The notes under the pieces are model-generated. The model searched no databases and was not told the origin of the DNA. It was given only the letters and a program-made list of their open reading frames with translations. The translations under genes were made by a program, and so were the position numbers. From the NCBI GenBank assembly GCA_041483135.1, contig JBGPFE010000002.1:85492-149491 (forward strand): a DNA stretch of 64,000 nt, read 5' to 3'. Shown one piece after another: positions 33,739 through 42,083 of this stretch; the first letter of the stretch is position 1, and every line of letters starts with the position of its first letter. This DNA comes from PALSA-1004 sp041483135 (GTDB taxonomy: Bacteria > Pseudomonadota > Gammaproteobacteria > Burkholderiales > SG8-41).

Positions 33739-35039
33739 GCACGATCGTACAGGTCCCCGGCCCACCGGTGAAAATCCTGATCGCGGAAGACAGTCCCACC
33801 CAGGCCCAACGGCTCCAGCATATTCTCGAACAACAGGGCTATCAGGTCAGGGTTGCCGCCAACGGCCACCTCGCGCTTGAAGCGATGCAGCACTTCACGC
33901 CCGCGCTCATCATCAGCGACGTGGTTATGCCCGAAATGGACGGCTACGAACTCTCCCGCCGGGTCAAAGCGGATCCCAGCCTCGGCGATATCCCAGTCAT
34001 CCTGGTCACCACTCTGTCTGATCCACAGGATGTGATCCGCGGGCTGGAGTGCCGGGCCGATAATTTCGTCCTCAAGCCGTATGATGAGCATTACTTGCTG
34101 AGCCGCGTGCAGTTTGTGCTCGTCAACCGCGAGATGCACCGAGCCGAGCAGGGGAACATGGGCGTGGAGATTTTTTTCAACGGGCAGAAACATTTCATCA
34201 CAGCCGACCGCTTGCAGATACTCAACCTGCTGCTGTCCACCTACGACGCCGCCATTCAGCGCAATAAGGAACTCAACCGCAGCCAGGAAGAACTCCAGCT
34301 GATCAACGCCAAGCTTGAGGCCGCCAATAAGGAGCTTGAAAGTTTCAGTTATTCGGTTTCGCACGATCTGCGGGGACCGCTCCGTGCCATTGACGGGTAC
34401 TCCCAGATTCTCGAAGAGGATCACGCGGCAGGCCTCGATGAAGAAGGCCGCCGTTTGCTCGGTGTGATTCGTGACAGCAGCCAGAAGATGGGCGCATTGA
34501 TCGACGACTTGCTCGCATTCTCGCGGCTCGGGCGCAAAGCCATGACGGCGGCCGAAGTCAATATGAATGCGCTGGTCAAGGAGATTTTGCGGGAACTCCA
34601 GGCTGGCAGCGGCGCTAAATTACCACCGCGAATGACGGTTGCGGACCTTCCTCCGGCATGGGGTGACCGCACTTTATTGAAACAGGTGTGGATCAATTTG
34701 CTGTCGAATGCGATCAAGTTCGCCGGCACGAAAGACGCGCCGGCCATCGCGGTCTGCGGGAATATCGATGGGACTGAGCACGTCTACAGCGTAAAGGATG
34801 GCGGCGTCGGATTCGACATGAAGTATTACAACAAACTGTTCGGTGTGTTTCAGCGCTTACACAGCCAGGACGAATTTCCGGGTACCGGCGTCGGGCTTGC
34901 CATCGTGCGGCGCGTCGTCACGCGGCATGGCGGCCGGGTGTGGGCGGAAGGAAAAATTAACGAGGGCGCGACATTTTATTTCGCGCTGCCCCGAAACGAA
35001 ACTCAGGGAGAAGAGCATGGACGTGATGCAACAGGTTGA
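33735..35039 (+). CDS. Receiver-histidine kinase hybrid (REC-HisKA-HATPase)
   Basis: A soluble 434-residue protein. The N-terminal receiver (about 12-130) has D62 in IISDVVMPEMDGYELSRR. A coiled-coil linker (about 165-205) leads to HisKA with H210 in FSYSVSHDLRGPLRAIDGYS and an ATPase domain with WINLLSNAIKFAG and GTGVGLAIVRRVVTRHGG. No transmembrane segment or other sensor is present, so it probably takes its input from CheA through the receiver and sends phosphate onward. It occupies the position where wspR would be expected. Its ATGA overlap with cheB and its overlap with the next regulator gene imply coupled expression. Confidence 0.92.
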   Translation: MSTIVQVPGPPVKILIAEDSPTQAQRLQHILEQQGYQVRVAANGHLALEAMQHFTPALIISDVVMPEMDGYELSRRVKADPSLGDIPVILVTTLSDPQDVIRGLECRADNFVLKPYDEHYLLSRVQFVLVNREMHRAEQGNMGVEIFFNGQKHFITADRLQILNLLLSTYDAAIQRNKELNRSQEELQLINAKLEAANKELESFSYSVSHDLRGPLRAIDGYSQILEEDHAAGLDEEGRRLLGVIRDSSQKMGALIDDLLAFSRLGRKAMTAAEVNMNALVKEILRELQAGSGAKLPPRMTVADLPPAWGDRTLLKQVWINLLSNAIKFAGTKDAPAIAVCGNIDGTEHVYSVKDGGVGFDMKYYNKLFGVFQRLHSQDEFPGTGVGLAIVRRVVTRHGGRVWAEGKINEGATFYFALPRNETQGEEHGRDATG

Positions 35040-35457
35040 GATTCTGCTGGTGGAGGACAACAAGACCGACGCCGAACTCACCATACGCGCGCTCAAGAAA
35101 AATAACCTCGCCAACAACCTGGTGTGGATGAAGGACGGAGCCGAGGCGCTGGATTTTATTTTCTGCGAAGGCGATCACGCCGGGCGCGACAGCAGTTTGC
35201 CGAAACTGATACTGCTGGATTTGAAGCTGCCCAAGGTAGACGGAATCGAAGTGTTGAGCCGGCTCAAATCCGACGCGCGCACGAAAATGATCCCGGTGGT
35301 GATGGTGACTTCGTCGGCCGAGGAGCGCGATATCGTCGAGAGCTACCAGCTCGGCGTCAACAGCTATCTGGTCAAGCCGGTGGACTTCAAGCAGTTCATT
35401 GACGTGATATCGCACGCCGGGATGTATTGGGCGGTGCTTAACAAGACCCCGCATTAG
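35017..35457 (+). CDS. Single-domain response regulator (Rcp1-like)
   Basis: A 146-residue stand-alone receiver domain. Phospho-acceptor D68 lies in LILLDLKLPKVDGIEVL, the acidic pair in LLVEDNKTDAELTIR, the threonine/serine in VVMVTSSAEERD and the lysine in SYLVKPVDF. The extended loop and the FIFCEG segment are typical of Rcp1-type regulators that partner soluble kinases such as bacteriophytochromes. ATG 35017, preceded by CAGGGAG, lies inside the end of the kinase gene, which makes that kinase its most likely partner. It has no output domain and may shuttle phosphate to the large regulator downstream. Confidence 0.92.
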   Translation: MDVMQQVEILLVEDNKTDAELTIRALKKNNLANNLVWMKDGAEALDFIFCEGDHAGRDSSLPKLILLDLKLPKVDGIEVLSRLKSDARTKMIPVVMVTSSAEERDIVESYQLGVNSYLVKPVDFKQFIDVISHAGMYWAVLNKTPH

Positions 35458-35519
35458 AACCTGCCCCATGGGTTCGGAACGAACATCAATGAAGCAGCGG
35501 CCTCTCGAGGAAGGCGCTT

Positions 35520-38500
35520 ATGGCGTCACGGCTTAAAGTCCTGATTGTCGAAGACGTATCTACCGACGCCGAGCTCGAGTTGCGCGAGCTCAAGAAAGCG
35601 GGCATCGATTACACCGCGGTCCGTGTTGACACCAAACGCGGGTTCCTGAGCCATCTCGAGGAGTTCGCGCCCGATATCATTCTCTCCGACTACACGATGC
35701 CTGAATTTGACGGTTTGGCTGCACTCGATCTCGCGCACGAAAAGTGCCCGGATACACCGTTCATCTTTATCTCGGGCACGATCGGCGAGGAGGTCGCGAT
35801 CGAGTCGTTGAAACGCGGCGCCGTCGACTACATCCTGAAGACCAACTTGAAGCGGTTGGGGCCCGCGGTGGAGCGTGCGCTGCAGGACGTCACGGAGCGG
35901 CGCGCGCGGTTGAGCGCCGAACGCCAGCTCAACGAAGCCCGCGTACGCTTCGAGTTGTTCATGCGTTACCTGCCGGGGGCGGCGTTCATCAAGGACTGGC
36001 GGGGCCGCTACCAGTTCGTGAACTGGTCGTGGGAGGAAATCCGGGGCAGGGAAATGGCGGAGGTGCTCGGCCGCACCGACGGCAACCTGTGGCCGGAACT
36101 TGCCGCGCAGTTCGAAAGCAGCGAGCAACTGGTGCTCGACAGGAACGATGCGTTGCGGAGCATCGAGACGTTTCCGCGGCTGGACGGCGTGCATCATTAT
36201 CTCGTCCACAGATTTCCGATCCTCGATCGCGACGGGCGCCCCATGCTGGTGGGTGGCATTGCCATTGATTTCACCGACCGGATGCAGCTGGAGGCCAAGC
36301 TGCTGGAACGCGAGGCGGGTCTGCATCGCGCCCAGCTTATGGCGAAACTTGCACATGTGATCACGGGGCCGGACGGGTCGTTCGAGAGCTGGTCCGAATC
36401 CCTACCGCAGCTGACAGGGCTGGATGCCGCACAGATGCCCAGTAGCATTCACGAGTGGCTGGACATCCTGCATCCGGAAGATCGCGATCGTGTCCGCGCT
36501 GCGGTCATCAATGCCGGCGTCACCGGCGCTCAGGTGGAAATCGAATACCGGCTGCGGCGTAAAGACGGCGCGTGGGCTGACGTACGGCAAACGATCGAGC
36601 CGTTAACAAAAGAGCACAACGCGGGCGACCGCATTCGCTGGTTCAACACTTTTCAGGACGTGAGCGAGCAGAAGCGTGCGCAGGAAAAGATCGCGCGGCT
36701 CAACCGCATCCACGCTGTGTTAAGCGGCATCAACACGCTGATCGTCCGCGTGCGCGACCGCCATGAACTCTTCAACGAGGCGTGCCGGATCGCTGTCGAG
36801 CACGGGCAGTTCGGCATGGTGTGGATCGGATTGCTCAATCGGGAGGAGCAAGAAGTACAGACCGTTGCCCACCATGGTTTTCCAAGCGATTTCGCAGAAA
36901 TAAGTTTTTCACTTCAAGATGAGAACATCGAACAATGTTACCCGGTAGTTCGGGTTATTTCGGAGGGACAACCATTTTATGATAACAACATCGACAGCCA
37001 ACCTGGGTTGAATCCGATAAGACAAGCGGCAGTAGCGCTCGGATACCGGTCGCTTGCTGTCCTGCCGCTTGCAATCGAAAAGGCCGGTGTCGGCGCAATG
37101 TTCTTATATGCGAAGGAGCCCGGATTTTTCGACAACGCAGAAATTATTTTGTTGACCGAACTGGCGGGTGACATTTCGTTCGCACTCGAGAACATTCGCA
37201 AGGAGGAAAAACTCGCCCGCCTGAGCCGCATACAGGCGGTCATGAGCAACATCAACGCCTTGATCGTGCGCGCGCGCGATCGGGAGAAACTGTTCAGCGG
37301 GGCGTGCCGCGTCGCCGTCGAGCATGGCAAATTCGAACTCGTCTGGATAGGCACGCTCGATCCGGCGACGCAAGACGTGACACCCGTTGCCTGGGCGGGT
37401 GAGGGCGCTGAAGAGGTTACCAGAGCCAAGTCGTCCGCCCGGGACGACTCGCCACGGGGTAAAGGAGCGGTCGGGCAGGCTATCCGGGAGCGGCGCCCGG
37501 TAGTCAACAATGACATCGCCGCCCGTGCCTTCGGCGGGCCGCGTCTGAAGGATATCCTGAGGCTGGGTTTCCGGTCGCAAATCACGCTGCCCTTGTTCGA
37601 AGGCCAGACGGTCGTGGGGACCCTCACGATGTATGCCAGAGAGCCAAACTTCTTCGACGAGGAAGAACTCAGGCTGCTGACCGAACTTGCCGGGAACATC
37701 TCGTTCGCGCTCGAGAACATCGCCAAGGAGGTAAGGATCGCGCGGCTGGGCCGCATCCAGGCTGTCACGAGCAATATCAATTCCATGCAAGTGCGTGTCC
37801 GCGACCGTCAGGAACTGTTCAACGAGGCGTGCCGCATCGCGGTCGAGCACGGGCGTTTTCTCATGGCCTGGATCGGGCTTGTCGATCGCGATAACGCAGT
37901 CGTGAGACCGGTTGCAACGGCCGGGGATGTGCGGGATTACTTCGATACCGCGCCCACGGCGATCTTCGAAAACAAGCCTGACGGGCATGGCCTCTCCGGG
38001 CGGGCTATTCGAGCCATGAAACCAATGGTCTCGAACGACGTGAAAAACGATCCGCAACTCATTATGCGGAAAGAACTGGATGAACGCGGGATCAATTCTT
38101 TCGCGATTTGTCCTTTGATTGTCGCCGGTGAAGCAGTCGGCGTGCTGGCGCTTTACGCGGCGGAGGTCGGGGCATTTGACGAACAGGAGATGCGCCTGCT
38201 CCTCGAGCTCGCAAGTGACATTTCTTTCGCGCTCGAGCATATCGGCAAGGAGGAAAAGCTTAATTACCTGGCTTATTACGACGCTTTGACCGGTCTCCCC
38301 AACCGCACATTGTTGATCGAGCGCTTGAGCCAGTCGCTGCAAAGGGCGAGGCGGGACGGCAACAGGGTCTCGCTGGTGCTGCGCGACCTGACGCGATTCC
38401 GCAACATCAACGAAACACTCGGGCGCGGGGCCGGCGATACGTTGCTATGCGAATTCGCCAAGCGGTTGCAAGCCATTTCGTCCGAGGCCGGGCACGTGGC

Positions 38501-39572
38501 GCGCATCGGACCCGATTGCTTCGCCATGATTCTGTCCGACGTCACGGCTCCATCGGAAATCGCGCACCTGACCGATACCGCGAGCGCCGGCTTATTGAGC
38601 CAGCCATTCGTACTGGGCGAAAAGGCAATCACGGTCTCAACCATCTGCGGGATCGCGGTGTTCCCCACCGACGGGGAGGATCCGGAGACGCTGCTTCGCA
38701 ACGCCGAAGCGGCGCTGAAAAAAGCCAAAGCGGCAAAGGAGAAATACCTCTTCTACCACTCGCAGATGAACGCGGCGGTGGCGGAAACGCTGTTGCTTGA
38801 AAACAAGCTGCGCGGCGCCATAGAGCACGAGCAGTTTGTTCTGCATTACCAGCCCAAGATCGACACGCTCACCGGACAGTTGAGCGGTCTCGAAGCGCTG
38901 ATCCGCTGGAACGATACCGAGACCGGTCTGGTGCCGCCCGTGAAGTTCATTCCGCTGCTCGAGGAGACGGGCATGATCCTCGAAGTCGGCGCGTGGGCGA
39001 TCAGTAAGGCGATATCGGTTCGCCGCGAGCTGCTGGCGAAGGATCTGCACTGCCCGCGCATCGCGGTGAACGTATCCGCGATCCAGCTGCAGCAGAAGGA
39101 TTTCGTCGAGGTCGTGCGGCGCGCAATCGAGGAATGCCCGGGCGAATGCGGGAAGGACGCCTGCGGCCTCGACCTCGAGATCACCGAAAGCCTCATCATG
39201 CGCGACATCGAGTCCAACATCGCCAAGTTCACCGCGCTCGAGGAGCTGGGCATCAAAATCGCGATCGATGATTTCGGCACCGGCTATTCTTCCCTCAGCT
39301 ATCTGGCGCGATTGCCGGTCGACACGCTGAAAATAGACCGCTCATTCATCAACAGCATGGCAAAGAACGCCGACAGCATGTCGATCGTCTCCACCATCAT
39401 CTCGCTCGCCCACTCGCTGAACATGAAAGTGACCGCCGAGGGTGTGGAAACCGAGGAGCAGGCGAAGTTTTTGAGGCTGCTCAAATGCGATGAGATGCAA
39501 GGCTATCTATTTAGCAAGCCGCTGCCGGTGGAACAGTTAACCAAAATGCTCGAGGAGCGACGGGCAACTTAG
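35520..39572 (+). CDS. REC-PAS-PAS-GAF-GAF-GAF-GGDEF-EAL cyclic-di-GMP regulator
   Basis: A 1350-residue multidomain protein. It has a receiver (about 5-128, D57 in IILSDYTMPEFDG), two PAS domains (about 140-400) and three tandem GAF modules (about 405-910), each opening with a segment like RIQAVMSNINALIVRARDR. A GGDEF domain follows (about 915-1080) whose signature reads RIGPDCF instead of RYGGDEF, so it is probably inactive as a cyclase. The C-terminal EAL domain (about 1095-1345) keeps EALIRW, the VNVSAIQL asparagine, LEITES, IDDFGTGYSSLSYL, LKIDRSF and AEGVETEEQ, so it looks like an active phosphodiesterase. It may be phosphorylated by the upstream kinases. It starts 62 bases after the Rcp1-like gene. 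Confidence 0.93.
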   Translation: MASRLKVLIVEDVSTDAELELRELKKAGIDYTAVRVDTKRGFLSHLEEFAPDIILSDYTMPEFDGLAALDLAHEKCPDTPFIFISGTIGEEVAIESLKRGAVDYILKTNLKRLGPAVERALQDVTERRARLSAERQLNEARVRFELFMRYLPGAAFIKDWRGRYQFVNWSWEEIRGREMAEVLGRTDGNLWPELAAQFESSEQLVLDRNDALRSIETFPRLDGVHHYLVHRFPILDRDGRPMLVGGIAIDFTDRMQLEAKLLEREAGLHRAQLMAKLAHVITGPDGSFESWSESLPQLTGLDAAQMPSSIHEWLDILHPEDRDRVRAAVINAGVTGAQVEIEYRLRRKDGAWADVRQTIEPLTKEHNAGDRIRWFNTFQDVSEQKRAQEKIARLNRIHAVLSGINTLIVRVRDRHELFNEACRIAVEHGQFGMVWIGLLNREEQEVQTVAHHGFPSDFAEISFSLQDENIEQCYPVVRVISEGQPFYDNNIDSQPGLNPIRQAAVALGYRSLAVLPLAIEKAGVGAMFLYAKEPGFFDNAEIILLTELAGDISFALENIRKEEKLARLSRIQAVMSNINALIVRARDREKLFSGACRVAVEHGKFELVWIGTLDPATQDVTPVAWAGEGAEEVTRAKSSARDDSPRGKGAVGQAIRERRPVVNNDIAARAFGGPRLKDILRLGFRSQITLPLFEGQTVVGTLTMYAREPNFFDEEELRLLTELAGNISFALENIAKEVRIARLGRIQAVTSNINSMQVRVRDRQELFNEACRIAVEHGRFLMAWIGLVDRDNAVVRPVATAGDVRDYFDTAPTAIFENKPDGHGLSGRAIRAMKPMVSNDVKNDPQLIMRKELDERGINSFAICPLIVAGEAVGVLALYAAEVGAFDEQEMRLLLELASDISFALEHIGKEEKLNYLAYYDALTGLPNRTLLIERLSQSLQRARRDGNRVSLVLRDLTRFRNINETLGRGAGDTLLCEFAKRLQAISSEAGHVARIGPDCFAMILSDVTAPSEIAHLTDTASAGLLSQPFVLGEKAITVSTICGIAVFPTDGEDPETLLRNAEAALKKAKAAKEKYLFYHSQMNAAVAETLLLENKLRGAIEHEQFVLHYQPKIDTLTGQLSGLEALIRWNDTETGLVPPVKFIPLLEETGMILEVGAWAISKAISVRRELLAKDLHCPRIAVNVSAIQLQQKDFVEVVRRAIEECPGECGKDACGLDLEITESLIMRDIESNIAKFTALEELGIKIAIDDFGTGYSSLSYLARLPVDTLKIDRSFINSMAKNADSMSIVSTIISLAHSLNMKVTAEGVETEEQAKFLRLLKCDEMQGYLFSKPLPVEQLTKMLEERRAT

Positions 39573-39686
39573 AAAAATTGGATTTTGCCACGCGGCCGCG
39601 AGCTTAATTCAATGTCTTGCAGGAAACGGGCTATGATGCCAAGCCTGTCCAGGTGGCATCGAAGTAACAAAGCAGGACGGTACGTC

Positions 39687-41990
39687 ATGGCGGCAAAAAA
39701 AGATACGAAACCGGGGAAGCGGAGCGCGAAGAAGCGGGACTCCGGCGATGCGCTGCGCCTGCGCGAAGAGCGCTTTAGAAGCCTGCTCGATCTTTCCGCC
39801 GAATGGTACTGGGAACAAGACGAAAACTACCGGTTCACTCTGATCACTGGCGCAGGCTTCGGAAAAACGGGAATCGATCCGCAGCAATATCTCGGGACGA
39901 TGCGATGGGACCATGGCGCGGTCCCGGTCGGCGACGGCGGCAGCTGGGACAAGCACAAAGCCGGGCTCAAGGCGAGGCAGCCGTTTGCCAATTATGTCTT
40001 CAAGCGCCTCAATCCGCGGGGCGAACTGCGCTACATCAGCACCACCGGGCAGCCGGTTTTCGACGGGAAAAAACGGTTCAAAGGCTATCGCGGCACAGCC
40101 AGGGACATCACCGCCGGCGTGCGCGCGGAACAGTTGCTGCGGCTGGAGCATGCGGTGAACCGCAGTCTGGCCGAAGCGGACAGCGTTTCAGTGGCGCTGA
40201 GGGAAGTGATCCACGCCATATGCAGCACGGAGGGCTGGGAATGCGGCCGGTATTTTCGCGTGGACGAGAAGGCCGGCGCGCTGCGCCTCGACGAGTCCTG
40301 GGGCGTGCCGGAAACCGAGATCCAGCAGTTTCTCGAGCGGTCTAACCAGCGGTCGCACGATATCGGCTACAAGCCGGGTGTCGGACTGATGGGCCAGGTG
40401 TGGCAATCGGGACAGCCGTTATGGGTTGCCGACGTCAACCAGGATGCTCGTGCGCTGCGAGCAGCTTTTACAATCGATGCCGGCATACGCGGCGGATTCG
40501 TCTTTCCGGTCAAATCGGAAGGAAAGACGATCGGCGTGCTCGCTTTCAACAACCGCGAAGTCCGCTACCCGGAAGAGCGGCTGCTGAAGGCGATACACGT
40601 GATCGGCGCTCAGATCGGGCAGTTCCTGCAGCGCAAGCAGGCGGAGGAAGAACGGCGCTTGTTTCGCGTCGCCCTGGACGATTCGGCGGACATGATCCTG
40701 CTGGTCGATCGCAATACCATGCGCTATGTGGATGTGAACCAGACTGTCTGCAAGTTGCTCGGCTACTCCCGCGAAGAGCTGCTCAGAATGGGTCCACAGG
40801 ATTTGCTTCCGGAAAGTCGAGGTGAGCTCGCACAAGCCCATGACGAGCTCATCGCCAACCCTTCCAGACCGAGCGGCATGCGCAGCTACTTTCGCTGCAA
40901 GGATGGCTCGAGAATGCCGTTCGAATCGACCCGGCACGTGCTGCGCTCCGGGAACAGCTACATCATCGCCGCCATCTGCCGGGACATCCGCGAACGCCTT
41001 GCCGCCGAGGAAACGCAGCGGCAGCAGGTTGCGCTGATCGCGCAGTCCGCGGAAAAGGACAAGCTGCTCCGGCTGTTCTACGACCTGCCTTTCGTCGGAC
41101 TGGCCGTCACCTCGCCCACCAGCAAGCGCTGGTTGCAGGTCAACGATTACATGTGCGAGATGCTGGGCTACCCGCGCGAGGAGCTGATGGAGCTGGCCTG
41201 GACGGAAATCACTCACCCCGACGATCTCGCTGCCAACCTGGCGCTGTTCAAGCGCCTGGCGGCGGGCGAGTTCGATTCTTTCCAGTTCGACAAGCGCTTT
41301 CTGCGCAAGGACGGCGGGATCGTCGATACCACGATGGAGTGCAGATGCATGCGGCGCCGGGACGGCAGCGTGGAGACCGTCGTCATCATGGTGCAGAACA
41401 TCACCGAGCGCAAGCGCACCGAGGCGGCGCTCAAGCGCGCGTTTGACGACTTGCAGCAGCAGGCAATCACCGATTCGTTGACCGGACTGTATAACCGGCG
41501 CTTTTTGCACGAAGTACTGCCGCGCGAATTGACGCGGGCCCACCGCAAGAAAACCCCGGTCGCGGTCATGATGATCGACATCGATCACTTCAAGCGCGTC
41601 AACGACACTTACGGGCACGAAACGGGCGATCGGGTGCTGAAGGAAATCGCGCTTCTGATAAAAGCGACCGTCCGGGCGAGCGATATCTGCTGCCGCTACG
41701 GCGGCGAGGAAATCTCGGTCGTGCTGCCGGAGGCGCCGATCGAAGGGGCGCGACGGCGCGCGGAAGCGATCCGCGCGGCTATCGAGAAGCACGTGATCAG
41801 TTTTCCCGCGCAAAAGCGCATCAGCGTGACCGTGTCGCTCGGCGTCGCGGTCTATCCCGATCACGGCGGCGACGCGGAGGCGCTGCTGCGCGCCGCCGAC
41901 AAGGCGCTGTACGAAGCGAAAAACGGCGGCCGCAATTGCGTCGTCGTGCGCGCCGGCAGCGTTGCCGCGCTCCAGGAAACGGTGAGCTAA
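39687..41990 (+). CDS. PAS-GAF-PAS-PAS-GGDEF diguanylate cyclase
   Basis: A soluble 767-residue predicted diguanylate cyclase. It has a lysine-rich N-terminus, PAS1 (about 30-145, WYWEQDENYRFTL), GAF (about 150-315, GYKPGVGLMGQVWQSGQPLW), PAS2 (about 320-445), PAS3 (about 455-585, HPDDLAANLALF) and GGDEF (about 600-760). The catalytic signature is RYGGEEI near 670-676; the acidic residues are kept and only the final aromatic is replaced by isoleucine. An RxxD inhibitory site (RASD) sits five residues upstream, suggesting product feedback. ATG 39687 with AGGACGG upstream is preferred over an in-frame TTG at 39585. It has no receiver domain, so it probably senses small molecules or redox through PAS/GAF. 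Confidence 0.92.
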   Translation: MAAKKDTKPGKRSAKKRDSGDALRLREERFRSLLDLSAEWYWEQDENYRFTLITGAGFGKTGIDPQQYLGTMRWDHGAVPVGDGGSWDKHKAGLKARQPFANYVFKRLNPRGELRYISTTGQPVFDGKKRFKGYRGTARDITAGVRAEQLLRLEHAVNRSLAEADSVSVALREVIHAICSTEGWECGRYFRVDEKAGALRLDESWGVPETEIQQFLERSNQRSHDIGYKPGVGLMGQVWQSGQPLWVADVNQDARALRAAFTIDAGIRGGFVFPVKSEGKTIGVLAFNNREVRYPEERLLKAIHVIGAQIGQFLQRKQAEEERRLFRVALDDSADMILLVDRNTMRYVDVNQTVCKLLGYSREELLRMGPQDLLPESRGELAQAHDELIANPSRPSGMRSYFRCKDGSRMPFESTRHVLRSGNSYIIAAICRDIRERLAAEETQRQQVALIAQSAEKDKLLRLFYDLPFVGLAVTSPTSKRWLQVNDYMCEMLGYPREELMELAWTEITHPDDLAANLALFKRLAAGEFDSFQFDKRFLRKDGGIVDTTMECRCMRRRDGSVETVVIMVQNITERKRTEAALKRAFDDLQQQAITDSLTGLYNRRFLHEVLPRELTRAHRKKTPVAVMMIDIDHFKRVNDTYGHETGDRVLKEIALLIKATVRASDICCRYGGEEISVVLPEAPIEGARRRAEAIRAAIEKHVISFPAQKRISVTVSLGVAVYPDHGGDAEALLRAADKALYEAKNGGRNCVVVRAGSVAALQETVS

Positions 41991-42083
41991 CGTTTTCCGG
42001 CATCGCGGCGCGGCGCCCCGCCAACACAGGGAGAATTGCTTGATCCACGTCCATTCGCTTTCAGCCGAGACTCTACATTAGCC

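Noticed and set aside
39585..39686. Longer N-terminus for the GGDEF protein from TTG 39585
   Set aside because: The extra 34 residues are not domain-like and ATG 39687 has a better ribosome site.
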